Source: Rapana venosa
Taxonomy: Eukaryota > Mollusca > Gastropoda > Neogastropoda > Muricidae
Assembly: GCA_028751875.1 (NCBI GenBank)
Contig: CM054167.1
Coordinates: 24,887,605 to 24,951,604 of the forward strand
Direction of reading: 5' to 3'
DNA length: 64,000 bases
Shown: one piece after another, positions 35,552 through 45,566 of the stretch
Position numbering within the stretch: the stretch's first letter is position 1
How the letters are laid out: each line of letters starts with the position of its first letter
Position numbers and translations under genes: made by a program
Notes under the pieces: generated by a model
Seen by the model: only the letters and a program-made list of their open reading frames with translations
What the model was told of the DNA's origin: nothing
Databases searched by the model: none

Positions 35552-35602
35552 TAATAATAATAATAATAATGTATGGAATTTATATAGCGCTGACAATACA
35601 CA
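35552..35602 (-). mobile_element. SINE tail II fragment
   Basis: (AAT)n followed by GTATGGAATTTATATAGCGC, the plus-strand view of the tail II end. Nothing of the body remains. 35313-35550 has no recognisable feature. Confidence 0.65.
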
Positions 35603-35715
35603 TGATGTGTATTGTAAACATATAGTGTTATTGGATAATGAAATAGTTGACGCTCATAAAATATTAGGTTATACCATCGATAAAAATATGACTTGGACTG
35701 GTCACATAATGTCAC

Positions 35716-35945
35716 TAGGATGAGACTATAAACCGAAGCCCCGTGTGCAAACGCACGCAGAACATCTTGCGCACACGTTAAATCCTGTTCCGCTTTTCGT
35801 AAGAGTAGGCCGTTGTGTGCCGGTGGGAACGGATGACAAAACTTACAAAACCGCATACACACGGGGACTGGATGTAAAAAAGCACATGAGTGCTTATTCC
35901 ATTATCCTCGATATAAAAGAAAAAATGAATAAAATTAATAAATAG
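35716..35945 (+). mobile_element. SINE-A, headless, tail I
   Basis: Starts at the core GGATGAGACTATAAACCGA and ends at TATAAAAGAAAAAATGAATA and an AATAAAT-rich end. Confidence 0.75.
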
Positions 35946-36398
35946 GTAAATGCCTAGCTCACGGGCTACTTCACTTATCCAAAATAAAACACTTTCTAAA
36001 TAGTCATTCTCGAAAACTATTTTTTTGTGGTCACACTTTTTACCAATCATTGACTATGTAGAGAGTCCTAAGCAGGAATTCTCTAGGTCACCACTCTGAT
36101 TCCTAGCACCACCTGATCCAGCACCAGAAATGGAATCCTAGACTTATTCCTGTTGCCTTTAGTATCCCTAAAGAGGATTAGGGCTCACCTATGAAATGGG
36201 CTGGGAGTGATAAAGGGGAGATAAGAAGAGGGTAGAAGAAAAATAGAAAAGAAATATAAAAGGAAGAAAGTAAGTAGTAGTGAAAATTAATCACCTTAAC
36301 TCGCTCAGCAATCACACTGAATACACCATGAATGTGACGAACAACATTCATTCATTCAATGCAATTCTCCAGGCCAAGCAAGTTGGGTTCACATATTT

Positions 36399-36402
<4 letters not shown>

Positions 36403-36448
<46 letters not shown>

Positions 36449-36464
36449 CTGGGGGGGGGGGGGG
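36403..36464. repeat. long poly-G run
   Basis: About 47 G, one CT, then about 12 more G. Homopolymers of this size are hard to sequence, so the length is approximate. 35946-36400 and 36465-36790 carry no feature I recognise. Confidence 0.85.
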
Positions 36465-36807
36465 ATCTAGTGGTTAATGGGGAAGATCAGACTCAAGAGT
36501 CTCCAGCAAACATGATCTGAACTCCATGGATTAGGGGGGAATGAGAGTAATACAGGCTACACACCAGTATTAATTTGGGGGTCATGTAGTATCTTCTATA
36601 GAGTGCCAGTGGGAAAAAAATTATTTTCACAGATTTTTTTAAAGCATGAAAAAATGCTGTGCACTTGTTTTGGGATTGAGGACATAGAGCAATACCAGGT
36701 AGTCATGAGAAAGTTGGAAATAATCATCAAATGAAAATTGCCTGAATTCATACAACTATATCTCGGTAAGGAAGCTAGCAGATGACAAGGGGGGGGGGGG
36801 GGGGGGT

Positions 36808-37210
36808 AATAATAATAATAAATGGAATTTATATAGCCATGAATCTTGTAAAGCAACAAATCAAAGCGCTCAGATGACTTTTTCTTTTCCCGAGGATAAT
36901 GGAATAAGCACGCATGTGCTCTTTTACATCCAGTCCCTTTGTGTATGCGGTTTTGCAAATTCTGTCATCTGTTCCCACCGGCACACCATGGCCTACTCTC
37001 AAAAAGTGGAACAGGGTTTAACGTGTTCGCAAGATGTTCTGCATGCATTCGAACACAGGGCCTCAGTTTATAGTCTCATCTGAAGGACTTTGACATTCAG
37101 TTGGAGTTTTTTTCAAACTGGGAAGAAAGGGCAAGGCTGGGAATCGAACCCAGAACCTCACGGTTTACTTGTTGGCAGGCGAACGCCTTAATCATCCTGC
37201 CACCTTCCTT
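36808..37210 (-). mobile_element. SINE-A, headed, with tail II joined to the tail I segment
   Basis: From 37210: head GGTGGCAGGATGATTAAGGCG, B-box GGTTCGATTCCC, core, body, GCACATGCGTGCTTATTCCA, then without the AAAT tail directly AAAGTCATCTGAGCGCTTTG...ATATAAATTCCATT and (ATT)n. It shows that tail II is attached downstream of the tail I segment. A poly-G run abuts at 36790-36806. Confidence 0.75.
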
Positions 37211-37599
37211 CAGTACAGTGTTTGATGAAAAATTTCAAACCTACCAAATTTGTTCTAAATCACATGAGTTTTGAGTCAGAGGCTAGTCTTTCACAAAAAG
37301 TGGTTTTTATTTCTGTGTATGCCTTAGTACGTGCACTATGAAAATGAGTCACATAGAAAAATAGAAGGAAAAGAGTGATAGTGATTTTTTAATACCAGTG
37401 TGCAGCCTTTGAAAAGACAGGAAGTTTAGAATCATGGGAAATAAAAGATTACTCTTGTGGCACAATGGAGTAATTTCCCCTCTTAGTAACAACAAACACA
37501 AAAGCACTTTTTTGCAGAGGTGTTTACAACTATGCATCAGATACCTGCAGTGGAAATGCACTTGAAATTCTATAAAAGAACAGTAAAACTTGTTAAAAA

Positions 37600-37940
37600 C
37601 AAGCACCCTGACAATTGAGGATTATAAGCAAATAAATGTCCCGACATTTCGAAACCTTTATTCAATAAAGCCATGTTTGTGCAAAAAGTTGTTAATCAAA
37701 ATGCACCTCCGAAAATTACCAAAGCTTTCAAAATTAACCAACATACACAACCATTTGCTAACATTTCCATGACCCAGAAATAACCTATATAAATCGAGCC
37801 TCTTATATTCAGGCAGTGATCTATGGAATAAAATCCCCAACAATTTGAAATGTATTAAAAGCAAAGATCAGTATAAAACACATCTACAAAGATATTTCAT
37901 GAATCAAAAGTTCAGAACAGGACTTGTAAACTTAAGAGTG
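37600..37940 (+). mobile_element. LINE C-terminal remnant
   Basis: A frameshifted reading gives KLPKLSKLTNIHNHLLTF, then YSGSDLWNKIPNNLKCIKS and QYKTHLQRYFM. A Y-x-G-x2-LWN-x-[IL]P followed by a short Lys-rich FK-x-hL end is the usual close of CR1-like and related LINE ORFs. No tail or TSD seen. Confidence 0.45.
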
Positions 37941-38182
37941 ATTAAAGCGTCACTGACTTTATTCTTGTCATTAAAATCAGATATGATCCAAATCTTATTC
38001 ATATAGAGTACATGTGTAAGTATTGATCTACATATGGGTTAATATATCAACCCTGACACACTTTGGATCTGGAGTGTGTGTGTGCGCCCGCATTTTTGTT
38101 TTGTTTAATGTCTTCACTACATGGTGATTTAGATACGCCTGCATTCATACCAAAGTACCTATTACTACACACCCTCTCTCCC

Positions 38183-38186
<4 letters not shown>

Positions 38187-38244
<58 letters not shown>
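38187..38244. repeat. (CA)n(TA)n microsatellite
   Basis: About 13 CA then about 14 TA dinucleotides. Confidence 0.9.
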
Positions 38245-38246
<2 letters not shown>

Positions 38247-38581
38247 AATAATAATGTATGGAATTTATATAGCGCTGAATCTTGTAAAGCAACAAATCAA
38301 AGCGCTCAGATTTTATTTCATACCACTTTAAGTCATGGCAGATTTCTCTCCGTGAAATTCGGGCTGCTCTCCCCGGGGAGAGCGGGAGAACGCGTCGCCA
38401 CTTAGCGCTGCGCCACCCTTTCACCCTTTTTTTTTTTGTTTTTTGTTTTTTTGTTCTGCAGCTGTATTTGTTTCCCTATCAGAGTGGCTTTTTTCTAAGA
38501 ATTTTGCCAGGGACAACTCTCTTGTTGCCGTGGGTTTTTTTACGTGCGCTAAATAATTACGTGTAACACGTGTAACACTCG

Positions 38582-38612
<31 letters not shown>

Positions 38613-38746
38613 TAGCGCCCAGACCACCACTCATGGTCTAATGGATGGGGGAAAATTTTCCGGTCCAAACGGGGTACGAACCGCCGCACACTTTAGACCC
38701 GGACTTTTCGCTTTCTAGACAGGCGCGTTACCTCTAGACCACCGAT

Positions 38747-38748
<2 letters not shown>
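38245..38748 (-). mobile_element. SINE-B, complete, tRNA-headed, tail II
   Basis: From 38748 on the minus strand: ATCGGTGGTCTAGAGGTAAC with an A-box that fits TRGYNNARNNG, B-box-like GGTTCGTACCCC, the core TCTTTCGGATGAGACGATAA shared with SINE-A, GGCAACAAGAGAGTTG, AGCAGCCCGAATTTC and CTTAAAGTGG. It ends with the same tail II as SINE-A (GCGCTATATAAATTCCATAC plus ATT). About 500 bp. Confidence 0.75.

Positions 38749-38749
<1 letters not shown>

Positions 38750-38797
<48 letters not shown>
38750..38797. repeat. (AT)n microsatellite
   Basis: About 24 AT dinucleotides that abut the SINE-B head. Confidence 0.95.
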
Positions 38798-38802
<5 letters not shown>

Positions 38803-38859
38803 TTACAATAATGGTCTTACAGGTGAAGAATATATGACTTCAGCAACTGACATTATGAA

Positions 38860-40315
38860 TTGCTGAGTCATATAAAACTTCTTGACTAGTGGCATATTTC
38901 TTATATCTAAACCTCTTCTTTTATACATGTCAAATAGAATTGGGCAATCAAACAATAAATGGTGGATTGAAAGGGGAATAGAACAACATGTTACATTTTT
39001 TGAATATTTAGTATTCCATGCATTTAATCTCAGTTTATGTATTAGAATTTCTCATTTCCGTGGGCAAGGAAACTGCTGATAATGTTTTTTTTAATAATCT
39101 TTGAACGCATGCATTTCATTAACTTAGAATAAATTTCATAAAACCACAATGCCAGACTAGAAGCAAACACTTCAGTACTGTATTCAGAGGCACCTTGTTT
39201 TGCCAAAGAATCAACCAGCTCATTCGAATAAATTCCACAATGAGAGGGGATCCAGCAAAAAGTAATGCTGATGCCTCTGCTTCCAATAGAATGTATCAGG
39301 AATTTAATCTCAAATACAATATCATTCCTTATTTTACCATGCCATGTCTTTAATGCCACTAATACTGCTTTTGAGTCAACCCAAAACAGAGTTTGGCAAA
39401 CATCAACAGCAGTATCAGACAAAAATTTCAAAGCCATAAGGATTGCAAATAATTCAGAAGTAAAAATAGAAAAATGCTCTCCTAAATGAAATGATTTTTG
39501 AACTTTTAAAGTCGTAATCACATATGCAGCACCACTTTTGCCTGTTTCTAATACAGATCCGTCACTATACACTTTTAAGTGATTAGAATAATTACTTTCT
39601 AAGTGATTTTTACATCAACGGTGAGATTTTGATCTTTATTTTTCTTTATTTCCATGTAGTCGATGTCAAATTTATCTGATATATGTTCCCAAGGAGGAAA
39701 CTGAGGAACAACCTGTAAAATTGGAATTGTTGATATATTGTCATTTTCTTTCATAAATGTGTCTGTATAATTTTTAATTGGCTGCAGAAATGAAATATTG
39801 CGTGCTCGTTTAGGAAAATCAGTGCCTTGATTCATAAATATTTCCTCTTTTACTGAATTTGCAATAGAGAAACTACAACCACGTATTTTGATACTGCCAG
39901 TTTTCGCTGATCAGAAAGAGATAGTAAGTGAGCTTCTTTATAAGTATTAGCTGTATTTGCATGAGCCGGAACACCAAGAGCTATCTTTACTGCTTTACTG
40001 TCTAGACTTTGTAATTTTTTAAGGAGATAATCTGCTGCAGAAAAATAAACTTCTTGTCCGTATATTAATTTTGAGCATACCAAGGGCAGAGCCAGATGTA
40101 TCAGAGTTGTAGTGTCTTGACTTCATGCCTGAGCACTTATTATCTTTAGAAAATTAAGTCTTTTCCTAGCTTGAGTTATCATTTGGTTGATGTGCATCTT
40201 CCAGTTCAACTTTCTAGTTAAAAATACACCTAAGAATTTGACATCATGTTTGTATTGAAGCACCCTTCCTTCTAATTATTTTCAGGATTGGTAATTTTGA
40301 TAAATTTTCCCCCCA
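38860..40315 (-). mobile_element. I/Jockey-like LINE, RT C-terminus, RNase H and zinc-knuckle end
   Basis: Reads from 40315: VKFLGVFLTRKLNWKMHINQ (end of the RT), SKLIYGQEVYFSAADYLLKK, KIALGVPAHANTANTYKEAH, a linker with FDIDYMEIKKNKDQNL, the RNase H domain (39572-39100), and a Cys/His end with LSIHHLLFDCPIL (about 38950). A few frameshifts break the frame. The upstream RT and endonuclease are absent, so it is 5'-truncated or cut by the SINE-V piece at 40320. It is probably the same kind of element as 58290-62940. Confidence 0.8.
39042..39572 (-). pseudogene. RNase H domain of an I/Jockey-like LINE
   Basis: 176 open codons. The four acidic positions of the RNase H fold can be read: D in MYSDGSVLE, E in FTSELFAILMALKFL, D in LFWVDSKAVLVALK and D in NELVDSLAKQG, with the WIPSHCGI box between the last two. 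In such LINEs the domain removes RNA from the RNA/DNA hybrid during target-primed reverse transcription. The first Met of the frame is not a true start, because this is an internal domain. Confidence 0.85.
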
Positions 40316-40319
40316 GAAA

Positions 40320-40466
40320 GATTGAAAAAGATAACAAGTCTCTCCAAGCTGAAGTCGGATGTACTACTGGGCCTGACTTGTCAGGCGCTTAACGGTAGCG
40401 CAACGCATTTTCGCTCATATGACAAACAACAACAGTTTATGTCTGGGCGTTCAACCACGAAGAAGA
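40320..40466 (+). mobile_element. SINE-V 3' half
   Basis: AAGTCGGATGTACTACTGGG, CTGACTTGTCAGGCGC and TTCAACCACGAAGAAGAA match the 3' half of the 8555-8882 copy. The 16-bp TSD of the next element starts 4 bp after this end. Confidence 0.7.
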
Positions 40467-40486
40467 AATTAAGTCTAATTGACGCA

Positions 40487-41332
40487 CCAGCCGCCATGGC
40501 GCAGTGGTTAGTGCCTTGGGTTACGGACTGGAAGGTCGCAGGTTCGATTCCCATAAGAGTCATAGGGATTTTTCGGACTCCGGCCGGCTCCTACCCAGAG
40601 TGAGTGTGCTGTGGGAAAACTGGGACCACACAGTCGAGCTTCATCCACTTCACGGATAGAGTTTAGTGTTGCTCAAATTACCTGACCAACACTGCAGGTG
40701 TCTGTATCTCTCGGCCCGGTTGACGACAGGATATATTATGATAGTAAGTGTAGAGTTCAACACTGTCAAGTAGTCTCAAATCATATGCACTTCTACAGCA
40801 GCAGCATTACATCATCCTCGTTGTCATTGATCATCATGCAATAAAATGAAATAAAATGCCCCTGATTCAGTTGCTCTGGTCTCATGGTGACCTCAGATTC
40901 GGTTTGCCCATACACTTCTGTGCCTGTGGTGAGTTTGTGTCAGGGCCTTTGGGGTTGGAGGTTCGCGGGGGACGGTCGTTGGAGGGACGTTGTGGTGGTT
41001 GCCACGTCGAGTGGGCAACTCACTCAGTCTGGCTCCGCGACGGAGCTAATACTGTCGTTGGTAGGGGGCTTAGTAGGTGGTGTCCTGCGTATGTTAGCTC
41101 AAAAGAGGCACCAATGAACACCACCAAATGACCCGGCAGCAGTGTAGGGCCCATCTGGATGGTGGCCCCACGGCGGCCTGATAGTGATGGGCTCCCTGTG
41201 GACTTCCGACTCTGAGGATGAGACATAACAAATCTGGCTGTGGCGGGGAGATTGGAATGAGCGGCGTGGGAACAGTGGGACGGGGGACGTCACGGAAGAT
41301 GAGGCAGCAAAAAAATTCTTTAAAAAAATAAG
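40487..41332 (+). mobile_element. 846-bp tRNA-headed insertion with perfect 16-bp TSD
   Basis: AAGTCTAATTGACGCA occurs at 40471-40486 and 41333-41348. The insert begins with a tRNA-like unit: A-box TGGCGCAGTGG (about 40497) and B-box GGTTCGATTCC (about 40541). A SINE-like body runs to an A-rich AATAAAATGAAATAAAATG at about 40839-40858. Then 470 bp of different, GC-richer sequence follows to a second A-rich end at 41308-41332. The single outer TSD means both parts went in as one event. Either it is a very long SINE or a SINE transcript that read through its own end and carried flanking DNA. Confidence 0.75.
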
Positions 41333-41473
41333 AAGTCTAATTGACGCAATACACCTACTTCCAAGAGCAGACACTATCAATAAATAAATACTCTTGTGTG
41401 GACAGTGTCTGATCTAGATTGATACCAAGATAGTTAACTCAATGCTTTTATTGACAACATCACGTTCACTTAA

Positions 41474-41476
<3 letters not shown>

Positions 41477-41563
<87 letters not shown>
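41477..41563. repeat. (CA)n(TA)n microsatellite
   Basis: About 16 CA followed by about 27 TA dinucleotides. Confidence 0.9.
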
Positions 41564-41567
<4 letters not shown>

Positions 41568-41569
41568 AT

Positions 41570-41845
41570 TTTATTTTGTTATTTCGAGGGTAATGGAATG
41601 AGTAGTCCCTGTGTGTATGCAGCTTTGTAAAATTTTGTCATCTGTTCCCATCGGCACAAAATGGCCTACTCTTCCGAAAAGCGGAACGGGTTTTAACGTG
41701 TGCGCAAGATGTTCTGCGTGCGTTCGCACACGTGACCTCGGTTTATAGTCTCATCCGAAGGACTTTTAGGGGGAAGTGGCGATGTTAACTCCAGAGGAAA
41801 AATCCTCTTGAACGAGATTCGAACCCGGGTCAGCATTGATTCACT
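41570..41845 (-). mobile_element. SINE-A core with an alternative head
   Basis: Body and core as in SINE-A, but upstream of the core the minus strand reads GGTTCGAATCTCGTTCAAGA and TTTCCTCTGGAGTTAACATC instead of the usual head. The same alternative head is on the copy at 55556-55860. Confidence 0.7.
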
Positions 41846-42600
41846 ATCAGCCTGTCTCGTAGGACAAGAAAGTAGCTTGAAGTAACACCCTCATCCCAAA
41901 AGCGAAAGATAATGGGATATCCTCGTGTACAGTCTTAACATTTCCCCTATTCACTAAACCATGCGTAGTGGCGTGGGTGCTAGTCTTTCGGAAAAGATGA
42001 TCAATCGAGATTCTGTGAGTATCATATAGTGTAGTAGCCGTCAGCGCCTGGGCTTTATCACAGTTCTTGATTAAACCATTGACGCTGGGGGCAACAGCAA
42101 GGTGAGAGGCTGTATGACCAGTGGCTTTCCCACTCATGGAAGTCCACTTTACAGCTTAGTCTTTAGTGATCGACTATGACTCTCTGACTAGGAGGCTTGA
42201 CTCGCACAGTCCTTGACTTGCACAGTCATTATGTGCTGCAGCCCTGGTGGTTGGTTGGCCTTTGGAGAACATCTCCAACGCTGACTGTCCTTATGCCCAC
42301 TTGGCCGAGAGAGTGGGGATGTACTGTGGGCAAGGCATCTCCACTATAATCAAATTTCTGTCCAGTTTCCAAAACAGCAGCTGCCTCCTCTGTACACATA
42401 CAGTGTACGTTAAAGGACTGAAAGGCAAGATGGGAGTTGTCCTTGGAAAGTCCTGTAGAAATAAAGACCACTGTCATACGGAAACAAGTGCACACACGGA
42501 CAGGTGAAAAGAAAAGGTGGCGCTCTTCTTGTGGCGACGCACTCTACAGAAAACAGAGCGGCTGCATTGAAATTTTGCTGAGAAAATTTGCCAGGGCCAA
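41846..42600. other. no recognisable gene
   Basis: Mixed-composition DNA with only short open frames (up to about 95 codons) and no motif I recognise on either strand. Confidence 0.5.
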
Positions 42601-42614
42601 AAGTCGTTTTCAAT

Positions 42615-42863
42615 ACAAAACAACACAATACGATGCAATGCAATACAATACAATGCAATCTGATGAAATGCAATACAACACAGTGCAATACAATGTCATG
42701 TAATGCAACGCAATGAAATGCGAAATAATGCGAGATAACACATTGCAATACAACAAAACACAGTACAATACAATGCAGTACAATACAACACAACCCCAAA
42801 TACGATTCACTACTACTACCACCACCACTACTACTGCTGCTGCTTCTGCTGCTACTACTACTA

Positions 42864-42896
<33 letters not shown>

Positions 42897-43017
42897 ATGA
42901 TAATGATGTTGATGATAATTACATGGAACTTATATAGCGCTGAATTTTGTAAAGCAACATATCAAAGCGCTGCGCTGCAATACAATGCAATACAATGCAA
43001 CACAATACACCATCAGG
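42615..43017. repeat. (ACAAT)n-like, trinucleotide repeats and SINE tail II fragment
   Basis: Positions 42615-42800 and 42975-43012 are variants of ACAAT/GCAAT. Positions 42812-42920 are CTA/CTG and GAT trinucleotide runs. Positions 42921-42975 carry ATGGAACTTATATAGCGCTG and AAAGCGCTG of tail II. Confidence 0.85.
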
Positions 43018-43840
43018 CAGTCACAGAGATCAAGGTAGGTGTAACACTGAAGATAGTCACAGAGATCAAGGTAGGTGTAACACTGAAGATAGTCACAGAG
43101 ATGAAGGTAGTGTGTAACACTGAAGATAGTCACAGAGATGAAGGTAGGTGTAACACTGAAGATAGTCACAGAGATCAAGGTAGTGTGTAACAGTGAAGAT
43201 AGTCACAGAGATCAAGGTAGTGGTGTGTAACACTGAAGATAGTCACAGAGATCAAGGTAGTGTGTAACAGTGAAGATAGTCACAGAGATGAAAGTAGTGT
43301 GTAATACTGAAGATAGTCACAGAGATCAAGGCAATGTGTAACACTGAAGATAGTCACAGAGATCAAGGCAATGTGTAACACTGAAGATAGTCACAGAGAT
43401 TAAGGTAGTAGTGTGTAACACTGAAGATAGTCACAGAGATTAAGGTAGTAGTGTGTAACACTGAAGATAGTCACAGAGATCAAGGTAGTGGTGTGTAACA
43501 CTGAAGATAGTCACAGAGATCAAGGTAGTGGTGTGTAACACTGAAGATAGTCACAGAGATTAAGGTAGTAGTGTGTAACACTGAAGATAGTCACAGAGAT
43601 CAAGGTAGTGGTGTGTAACACTGAAGATAGTCACAGAGATCAAGGTAGTGGTGTGTAAAATGAAGATAGTACAGAGATCAAGGTAGTGGTGTGTAAACAC
43701 TGAAGATAGTCACAGAGATCAAGGTAATGTGTAACACTGAAGGCAGTCACAGAGATCAAGGTAGTAGTGTGTAACACTGAAGGCAGTCACAGAGATCAAG
43801 GGAGTAATGTGTAACACTGAAGGCAGACACAGAGATGGGC
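43018..43840. repeat. ~36-42-bp minisatellite, about 21 copies
   Basis: Unit AGTCACAGAGATCAAGGTAG, optional TGG, then TGTGTAACACTGAAGAT. Units vary in length mainly at the GTAGTGGTGTG part. The last three units carry GAAGGCAG. Confidence 0.95.
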
Positions 43841-43989
43841 AGAAAGAGTTTTGTGGCGATACTTGTAGCAAAGAATGCTGATTTTACACTTTATTGTTTA
43901 TGGAACAGGAAGCCAGTGAATAGATTGCAGTAGAAGAGTAAAAGCATTCACATTTTGATTCAAAGAGCAAGTCAAGCAGCAGTGTCCTC

Positions 43990-44180
43990 TGAAGTCGGAG
44001 TATGGCTGCCTATATGGCGAGGTGCTTGAAAAAAGAGTCATACACGCAAACTTCTGATCCAATGTGTACTTCCTATCTCACAGAGATTCCCAGGTGGGAT
44101 GAGTGAGGCAGAGTGCATGTTCTGGGTGACTCCCAGGGTGTAAAGCTGGGGAACGCACAACAACAACAACAAGCAGCAGT
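43990..44180 (+). mobile_element. SINE-C copy
   Basis: GAAGTCGGAGTATGGCTGCC, GCGAGGTGCTTGAAAA, GATTCCCAGGTGGGATGAGT and GCTGGGGAACGCACAACAAC also occur, inverted, at 58076-58250. The end is (CAA)n. I could not find clear A and B boxes. Confidence 0.65.
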
Positions 44181-44506
44181 GTTTTAATACGCGTTGTAAG
44201 GAGGGATGGATGAAACTGGCAGACCTGCTATGACCATGTCTCTGATTTCCTTATTGAGGGCCTACACTGAAGTCACACACCGCTGAAAAACTACTCAAGG
44301 CAGGAAGAAAGCTCAGAACACCGAAAATAGAATAATCTTAACAGTTTATGTCAGATGATTCTGATCCGTTGTTTCCATTCCCTTGTGGCTGAACTCAAAG
44401 AGTCCTCGGTGGAGGTGGCAGCTGGTGAGAAGAGCTACCCTGTTCCATAGTCACTGTGCTGATGACATGTCATTTAGCCTGAGATTGCTCACAGGTTATT
44501 TCATGC

Positions 44507-44509
<3 letters not shown>

Positions 44510-44551
<42 letters not shown>

Positions 44552-44570
44552 TGTGTATGTGAGTGTGTGT

Positions 44571-44607
<37 letters not shown>

Positions 44608-45415
44608 GTGGTGGTGCGTGCGTGTGCGTGTGTGTGTGTGTGGGAGTGTGTTTGTATGTGTGCGTGCGTGTGTGTGTGAGTGTGTTTGTGTGTGTGTGAG
44701 TGTATGTGTGAGTGTGTGTGAGTGTCTGAGTGTGTGTGTGTGTGTGTGTGAGTGTGTGTGTATGTGAGTGTTTGTTGTGCGTGTTTTGTTCTGAGTGTGT
44801 TTGTAATGTGTGTGTGTTGTTGTGTGTGTTGATGTGTGTGTGTGTGTGTGTTGTGTGTGTGTGTGTGTCTGAGTGTGTGTGTGTGTGTGTGAGTAATGTG
44901 TGTGTGTGTGAGTGTTGTGTGTGTGTGTGTGTTTGTGTGTGAGTGTGTGTGAGTGTGAGAGTGTGTGTGTCTGAGTGAGTGTGTGTGAGTGTTTGTGTCT
45001 GAGTGTGTGAGTGTTGTATGTGGTGTGTGTTTGTGTGTGTGCGTGTATGTGTGTGATGTGTGTGTTTGTGTGTATATGTGAGTGTGTGTTTGTTGTGAGT
45101 GTGTGTGTGTGTGTGTGCATGAGTGTGTGTGTGTGTCTGAGTGTGTGTGTTAATGTGTGTGTTTTGTGTGTGTGTGTGCGCTCGCGCGTATGAGTGTGTA
45201 TATATGAGTGTGTGTGTGTGAGTGTGTATATGTGAGTGTGTGTGTTTGTGGTGTGAGTGTGTGTGTTGTGTGTGTGTGTGTCTGAGTGTGTTATTGTGTG
45301 TGTGTGAGTGTGTGTGTTTTGGGGTGTGTATGTGTGTACGAGTGTGTGTCTGAGTGTGTGTGTGTCTGAGTGTGTGTGTGTGAGGAGAGTGGTGTGCTTG
45401 AGTGTGTATGTGTGA
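44510..45415. repeat. ~900-bp TG-rich array
   Basis: (TG)n interrupted by GAGTG, TTTG and GCGTG words. The complementary CA strand is open for long stretches in two frames, which has no coding meaning. It ends about 150 bp past the GPCR stop codon and may adopt Z-DNA. Confidence 0.95.
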
Positions 45416-45566
45416 ACCTAAAGAAAACGTTTCCTTCCACATGTAAGTAAAGTGGCGATGATATCATTTAGGACACTGGACCGTTTCCATGCTGCTGGTG
45501 TCTTCCTTCCTTCCAAGCCTCTGGAGCTGCCCCACGGACAGCTGGAGCGGAGGGACTCTGAACCCC

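Noticed and set aside
41847..42507. Open frames of 86-96 codons between SINE-A and the ACAAT repeats
   Set aside because: Short, no motif, no splice or start context, and similar in length to random frames.
44470..45442. Two long overlapping Thr-His open frames on the minus strand
   Set aside because: They are frames of the CA/TG array. Dinucleotide repeats lack stop codons.
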